A stretch of DNA of 64,000 bases from Streptomyces pilosus. Its GTDB lineage: Bacteria; Actinomycetota; Actinomycetes; Streptomycetales; Streptomycetaceae. Positions 60,116 to 64,000 of this stretch are shown piece after piece. Made by a program: the position numbers and the translations under genes. The notes below the pieces were generated by a model, which saw only the letters and a list, made by a program, of their open reading frames with translations, searched no databases and was not told the origin of the DNA. Numbering within the stretch: position 1 is the first letter of the stretch; every line of letters starts with the position of its first letter. The stretch lies in assembly GCF_014649835.1 (NCBI RefSeq), contig NZ_BMTU01000006.1:62001-126000 (forward strand), given 5' to 3'.

Positions 60116-61042
60116 TCAGCCGACGCCGTCGACGAACGCGCGGGCCAGCCGCTCCCCCTCGGCGACCGCGGCCCCGTGGTCCTCGACGGGGGTCACCCGG
60201 CTGTCCCTGAACACGATGTAGGTGACCCCCGAGGGGGTACCGCCGCCCCGCGGGTCCGGGTCGATGCCGAGCGACTTCGCCGCGGCGTGGGAGGCCTCAC
60301 CGATGATGCCCGCGGGGCCGGTGTCGCCCACGACCGCGTAGCGCACCCGGTCGCGGTACACCAGGGCCGCGACCGAACCGCCGCGCACCCCGTCGGAACG
60401 GTGGTTCCAGACGGCGCTGGGGGCGGGCACCACGACGTAGGGCAGTTTCTCGGCGCTCAGCGGCCGGCCGTCGGACTGGGCGAAGGCGGTGGAGGCGGAG
60501 AAGTGGGGGTCGGTGCGGGCGTTGCAGCGGCGGCCCGGCCGGCCGTCGCAGTCGATGTCCATGTCGGCCTTCCAGAACACGGCGTCGCGGGTGCCGCAGA
60601 CCGGCACCGTGGCCCGGGCTCCCTGGTCCGTGCGGTAGCGGCCCCGGGAGACGGGCGTGCAGGTGCGCACCCTGTCCAGCAGTTCGGCGGCGCCGACGGG
60701 GGCCGCACCCCGCTCCGGTACCGGAGCGGCGCGGCGCGCGACGGCGGGGTCGGTGCGGCGCGCGGCGGCGGGGTCGGTGCGGCGCGGCGAGTCGGGGTCG
60801 GTACGCGCGGTGGCGGGCTCGGGGCGCCGCGGGGAGAGCGGTGCGGCGCGCCGCCCGGAGACGGGCGCGAGTTCCGGGCGCCCCGCGGTGACCGGTGACA
60901 TCTGCCGTGGGGCGACCGGGTGCGCGCGCCGTGCCGCCTGTTCGGTGCGGGGCTGCGGCGCGGCGCCGGGCGGCGACGAGGGGGCCAGCAGCGCGACTCC
61001 GGCCAGGACCAGGGTGAGCGACGGGACACGGGACACGGTCAA
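60116..61042 (-). CDS. Secreted GH75 chitosanase
   Basis: The 308-residue protein has a Sec signal (residues 1-26, VLAGVALLAPSSPPGAAP), a long Arg/Pro/Asp linker with near-repeats (RRTDPAAARRTDPAVARR), and a GH75 domain from about 120 to the end. GH75 features are FWKADMDIDCDGRPGRRCN (catalytic Asp region), LPYVVVP, GDTGPAGIIGEASHAAA and GVTYIVFRDS. It should hydrolyse chitosan outside the cell. The TTG at 61042 has AAAGG five bases upstream; a GTG at 61036 is the alternative. It is divergent from the FN3 lipoprotein gene. Confidence 0.85.
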   Translation of the reverse strand: MTVSRVPSLTLVLAGVALLAPSSPPGAAPQPRTEQAARRAHPVAPRQMSPVTAGRPELAPVSGRRAAPLSPRRPEPATARTDPDSPRRTDPAAARRTDPAVARRAAPVPERGAAPVGAAELLDRVRTCTPVSRGRYRTDQGARATVPVCGTRDAVFWKADMDIDCDGRPGRRCNARTDPHFSASTAFAQSDGRPLSAEKLPYVVVPAPSAVWNHRSDGVRGGSVAALVYRDRVRYAVVGDTGPAGIIGEASHAAAKSLGIDPDPRGGGTPSGVTYIVFRDSRVTPVEDHGAAVAEGERLARAFVDGVG

Positions 61043-61422
61043 GGGGGCCTTTCGTCGGGGACATGGACGCACACACTCGGGCACTTTGCCCCATTTCGCA
61101 CGAATGTGACGACGTGACGGCCCCGTCCGGGGCGGACGGCACACGATCGCACCGGCGACCGCTCCGCGAGCCGGCATGCGGGGCGGCTCCGGCCCCGGCC
61201 GCCCCGCCGGCGGCGCCGGCACGGTGGCCCGCGACACCGGCGATGCGCACCGCGGGCCCAACTCGCTTGCCACGCCCGGCGGTTCGGGCACCCCGGACGC
61301 CGGATGCATCCGCACGCGAGCGCCCCGGCTCTCCCGCCCTCTTGAAGTGACCGCGTCAGCAGCCCCATATTGGTACGGACCAATATCGGGTCGTTCCGTG
61401 GTTCCCCCAGGGAGGCGAAGTC
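61043..61422. other. 380-bp divergent intergenic region
   Basis: No gene is supported. The region near 61080-61110 is less GC-rich and likely holds the chitosanase promoter. The right end contains the palindrome at 61367-61386 and the FN3 gene promoter. The middle is GC-rich without clear features. Confidence 0.5.
61367..61386. promoter_or_regulatory. Perfect palindrome, operator candidate
   Basis: ATATTGGT-ACGG-ACCAATAT is a perfect 8-bp inverted repeat, AT-rich in a GC-rich setting, 37 bases upstream of the FN3 gene start. It shares the TTGGT...ACCAA outline of dre sites but lacks the TCTAGA centre. Confidence 0.55.
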
Positions 61423-62427
61423 GTGCGTGGCGTTCCCCCAGCCGTGTCCCCGCGTCGCCTCCTCGCGCTCTGCGGTGTCCTCCTGCTGGTCGCCTCCTGC
61501 CGGTGGGGCGGCTCCGGGGACGCGGGGAGCGAGCGGCTGCCCGCGGCGCCCACCGGCGTCACGGCCGAGGCCGGCAGCGCCACCGGCGTGCACGTCATGT
61601 GGAACGCCGTCGCCGCCACCGGCGCGGAGGTGAGCGGGTACGAGGTGTACCTGGACTCCACCAAGGTCGAGGAGGTGCCCGGTTCCGCGCACATGGTGGA
61701 CGTCACCGGGCTCCGGCCCGCGACCGCCCACGTCTTCACGGTGCGGGCCCGGGACGCGGACGGGCGGCTCGGGCCGCCCAGCCGGGAGGTGAGGGCGACC
61801 ACCCCCGCGGCGTCCGCGGCCGACGACTCCCCGCCCTCACGCCCGGCCGGGACGCGCGGCCGGGCGGCCGGGAGCAGGGCGGCCCAGCTGTCGTGGTCCG
61901 CCTCCACCGACGACCGGGACGTGGTGTCGTACGACATCCACCAGGGCGGGACGAAGATCCACAGCGTGGGCGGGGGACAGACCGCCGCCGTCGTCACGGG
62001 GCTGCGGCCGGGCACCCGGTACGCCTTCACCGTCCGGGCCAGGGACGCGGCCGGCAACGTCTCCCCGCCGGGGGCCACGGTCCGCCTCACCACCGCGGGC
62101 GGCGCGGACGACGGCGCCGCCACCGCTCCCACCGAATTCCGCGCCACCACCAGCCGGGAGTCCGACGGCGCCCACCACCTCGCCCTGACCTGGGTGCCGC
62201 CACGCGTCGACGGAGTGATCACCGAGTACGAGGTGCAGCTGGACGGCCGCACCGCCACCTCGCTCGTCTACGGCGGCACCCCGCCGCGCGACCGGGCGGC
62301 CCACCGCTTCTACCTGGGCGAGGAGGCGGGAGTGACCCACCGGGTGCGGATCCGGGCGATGTTGCCCGACGGGACCTGGGGCGGCTTCTCGCCCGAGCGC
62401 ACGGTGACCACCGGCGAGCCCTCCTGA
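61423..62427 (+). CDS. Lipoprotein with three fibronectin type III domains
   Basis: The 334-residue protein has a lipoprotein signal with lipobox LVASC (Cys26). Three FN3 domains follow, about 40-125, 145-225 and 235-330, each with the Trp or Tyr and GLRPxTxYxFTVRARDxxG signature, e.g. GLRPGTRYAFTVRARDAAGN. FN3 modules in Streptomyces often come with chitinases. The GTG at 61423 follows GGGAGGCGAAG. It is divergent from the GH75 chitosanase, suggesting a shared polysaccharide function, but no catalytic domain is present. Confidence 0.85.
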   Translation: MRGVPPAVSPRRLLALCGVLLLVASCRWGGSGDAGSERLPAAPTGVTAEAGSATGVHVMWNAVAATGAEVSGYEVYLDSTKVEEVPGSAHMVDVTGLRPATAHVFTVRARDADGRLGPPSREVRATTPAASAADDSPPSRPAGTRGRAAGSRAAQLSWSASTDDRDVVSYDIHQGGTKIHSVGGGQTAAVVTGLRPGTRYAFTVRARDAAGNVSPPGATVRLTTAGGADDGAATAPTEFRATTSRESDGAHHLALTWVPPRVDGVITEYEVQLDGRTATSLVYGGTPPRDRAAHRFYLGEEAGVTHRVRIRAMLPDGTWGGFSPERTVTTGEPS

Positions 62428-62590
62428 TCCGCCCCCGGACGCCGGGCGGGCGGGCGTCACCTGCCCGGATGCGGCCGGAGTGCGCGGCGGCCCCGCTGCC
62501 CTTTGGCTGGCTTCGTGACGGCACGGGCGCTCCCCGACCTCGGCGGCGCTAGGGATGTACCGCCGGCCGTGCCGCCGGAAGGCAGTCCAC

Positions 62591-63121
62591 ATGCGCATCT
62601 CGAAGCCACCGCTCCGCCCCGCACCCGCCATGGCAGCCGCCGCCGCGCTCGCCCTGATCCCGGCCGGGCCGGCCGCCGCGGCCGGGATCTCGGTGAGCAC
62701 CACCGGGTCGACGGTCTCGGTCAGCACCAGCGCGTGCACCCAGGTCAACGGCCAGTGGGGTACGGCCTCGCTGCTCGGCAGCGGCCAGACCAGCTTCTCG
62801 CAGGGCCGCCAGGTGGCGCTGACGGGGACGGCCTCGGGCCAGTCCGCCGCCTGGTCGAACGTCGGCGCGGGCACCTACACGGTCGTCGTGGTGTGCTCCG
62901 ACGGCAGCACCGCGGGTACCCAGGCCGTCGTCGTCTCCCCCGTGTCCAGCCCGACGGCCACCCCCACCGCCTCCCCCACCCGCGGGGTGATGGGCGGCGT
63001 CGGCGGCGGCTCCACGGACTACGGCACGGTCACCCTGGTGGCGGGCGGCGCGCTGGTCGGCAGCGGTCTGCTCGCCACGGCCTGGTACCTGCGCCGGCGC
63101 GCCAGGCCGCGCCACCTCTAG
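62591..63121 (+). CDS. Secreted or membrane-anchored hypothetical protein
   Basis: The 176-residue protein has a signal peptide (cleavage near residue 31, PAAAA), a Ser/Thr/Gly-rich beta domain (ISVSTTGSTVSVSTSACTQV), a Pro/Thr spacer and a C-terminal membrane helix about 146-166 followed by RRRARPRHL. There is no LAxTG motif, so it is probably membrane-anchored rather than sortase-linked. The ATG at 62591 has GGAAGG eight bases upstream. The function is unknown. Confidence 0.75.
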   Translation: MRISKPPLRPAPAMAAAAALALIPAGPAAAAGISVSTTGSTVSVSTSACTQVNGQWGTASLLGSGQTSFSQGRQVALTGTASGQSAAWSNVGAGTYTVVVVCSDGSTAGTQAVVVSPVSSPTATPTASPTRGVMGGVGGGSTDYGTVTLVAGGALVGSGLLATAWYLRRRARPRHL

Positions 63122-63126
63122 GCCGG

Positions 63127-63172
63127 CGCCGGCCGCCATCACGTCCGACGCGCTCCGGTCGGGCGGCCGGCG
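63127..63172. terminator. Hairpin between convergent genes
   Basis: CGCCGGCCGCC (63127-63137) and GGCGGCCGGCG (63162-63172) form a perfect 11-bp stem between the convergent stops at 63121 and 63198. Confidence 0.6.
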
Positions 63173-63197
63173 TCCTCTCGTCCCGGCGGCCGGGCGG

Positions 63198-63773
63198 TCA
63201 CGCCTTCCGCGCGCCCGGCCGCTCCCCCTCGTCCGGCTCCGGCAGCCGGTCGAACTCCTCGATCGCGTGGTCGAGCCACCGGGTCCAGAACGTCTCCAGG
63301 TCGATGCCGGCCCGCAGCACCAGATGGCGCAGCCGGTCCTGCGGCCCGTCCTTGCCGGGCGGGAAGTCCCGCCGCTCGATCTCCCGGTACTCCTCCAGCT
63401 GCCGTCCGTGCAGCTCACGGTGGCGCAGCAGGTCGGCCCGGAGTCCCTCGGTGCCGACCACGGCCGCCGCCCTCAGCCGCAGCAGCATCACGTCCCGGTG
63501 CGGCTTGGGGTCCTGGGACGCGGCGGTCCAGCGGGCCAGTTCGTCCCGGCCCGCCGGCAGCACCTCGTACGCCTTCTTCTGCCCCCGGGCCGGCTGCTCG
63601 GAGAGCAGGGCACGGATCAGGCCCCCGGCCTCCAGCCGGCCCAGCTCGCGGTAGATCTGCTGGTGCGTCGCGGACCAGAAGTAGCCGATCGACCTGTCGA
63701 ACCGGCGGGTCAGCTCCAGCCCCGACGACGGCTTCTCGAGCAGGGCGGTGAGGATCGCGTGCGGGAGTGACAT
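63198..63773 (-). CDS. PadR family transcriptional regulator
   Basis: The 191-residue protein has the PadR winged helix (MSLPHAILTALLEKPSSGLE, SATHQQIYRELGRLEAGGLI) and a C-terminal Vir-like helical domain from about 95. The ATG at 63773 is preceded at six bases by TAGGAT, with no ribosome binding site, so the transcript is probably leaderless. It lies downstream of the dienoyl-CoA reductase gene end on the same strand. The ligand is unknown. Confidence 0.88.
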   Translation of the reverse strand: MSLPHAILTALLEKPSSGLELTRRFDRSIGYFWSATHQQIYRELGRLEAGGLIRALLSEQPARGQKKAYEVLPAGRDELARWTAASQDPKPHRDVMLLRLRAAAVVGTEGLRADLLRHRELHGRQLEEYREIERRDFPPGKDGPQDRLRHLVLRAGIDLETFWTRWLDHAIEEFDRLPEPDEGERPGARKA

Positions 63774-63779
63774 GCGCTC

Positions 63780-63785
63780 ATCCTA
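63780..63785 (-). promoter_or_regulatory. -10 element of leaderless padR-type gene
   Basis: On the minus strand TAGGAT is followed by GAGCGC and the ATG at 63773. Confidence 0.5.
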
Positions 63786-63804
63786 GGGACGGGCCGCGCC
63801 GCCC

Positions 63805-64000
63805 CTACAGCGCCGCCGCCAGCTCCGTGCCCTGCTTGATGGCACGCTTGGCGTCCAGTTCGGCGGCCACGTCGGCCCCGCCGATCAGGTGGACCGGGCG
63901 TCCGGCGGCCAGGAGCGTCTCGTACAGGTCGCGGCGCGGCTCCTGCCCGGTGCACAGGACGATCGTGTCGACCTCCAGGACGGTGCTCTCGCCGTCGACG
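63805..64000 (-). CDS. fadH: 2,4-dienoyl-CoA reductase-type flavoprotein, C-terminal end (partial)
   Basis: Only the last 64 codons are in the window. They read DTIVLCTGQEPRRDLYETL then GRPVHLIGGADVAAELDAKR and end in AIKQGTELAAAL before TAG at 63805-63807. This is the C-terminal NAD(P)/FAD-binding part of NADPH-dependent 2,4-dienoyl-CoA reductases, which act in unsaturated fatty acid oxidation. The flavin and iron-sulphur domains lie beyond the window, so the symbol is provisional. Confidence 0.7.
   Translation of the reverse strand, partial: VDGESTVLEVDTIVLCTGQEPRRDLYETLLAAGRPVHLIGGADVAAELDAKRAIKQGTELAAAL

Noticed and set aside
1..64000. tRNA, rRNA, CRISPR array, insertion sequence, prophage or attachment site
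   Set aside because: None was recognised on either strand; no transposase, integrase or cas gene is present.

Overview
The window is chromosomal DNA from a high-GC actinomycete, almost certainly Streptomyces. Supporting signs are the very high GC at third codon positions, a sortase-anchored chaplin, DUF397 and DUF6479 proteins, SPW-repeat and GlsB-type small membrane proteins, an NsdA/NsdB-type regulator, rare TTA codons, and many stress partner-switch proteins. From memory, the set sigma factor SigL, GH19 chitinase ChiF, long chaplin ChpB and NsdB recalls one arm-side region of the S. coelicolor chromosome. Symbols given on that basis have not been checked. No rRNA, tRNA, CRISPR array, insertion sequence or prophage was seen.

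Layout. 0-9 kb: SigB/F-type sigma factor, RsbW-like kinase, PRC-barrel pair, membrane protein, a TTA-containing small gene, divergent aldo/keto reductase and LysR, DinB-fold protein, adenosine deaminase with a VOC protein. 9-18 kb: secreted phospholipase-like protein and GH19 chitinase with two DasR-like sites, MMPL exporter with MarR regulator, small membrane proteins, acetyltransferase, deaminase, chaplin. 18-31 kb: secreted TAP-type peptidase, release-factor-fold protein, degenerate PP2C protein, NsdB-type regulator and phosphotransferase (these last two share a promoter region with phased 10-bp repeats), amidase, CGNR regulator, universal stress protein, DUF397. 31-43 kb: TetR, serine hydrolase, carotenoid-type oxidoreductase, TPR-tailed Ser/Thr kinase, Cys-rich copper-type protein, SigE-family ECF sigma factor with accessory protein, GT2-GtrA and PIG-V glycosyltransferases, and a decayed selA fragment. 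43-54 kb: two copies of a two-gene CNNM/CorC operon, an Acg nitroreductase, and a 1185-residue fusion of a PutP-type symporter with PAS, GAF, PP2C and HATPase domains. 54-64 kb: universal stress protein, Spo0M, BlaI/M56 pair facing a TatA-like gene, dhaKLM operon, GH75 chitosanase, FN3 lipoprotein, secreted protein, PadR, and the 3' end of a dienoyl-CoA reductase gene.

How the genes work together. Three themes recur. First, stress and development control: sigma factor, anti-sigma-type kinase, a pseudo-PP2C, a transporter-PP2C-kinase fusion, two universal stress proteins, NsdB and a chaplin. Second, chitin, chitosan and cell-wall turnover: GH19, GH75, an amidase and an FN3 lipoprotein, with dre-like sites at the chitinase. 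Third, envelope and metal homeostasis: the CNNM pairs, DUF326 protein and MMPL exporter. Three genes carry a TTA codon and so depend on bldA. Two of these flank nsdB, which suggests developmental timing of that locus. Several genes, mostly regulators, look leaderless, and four starts are best read as TTG.
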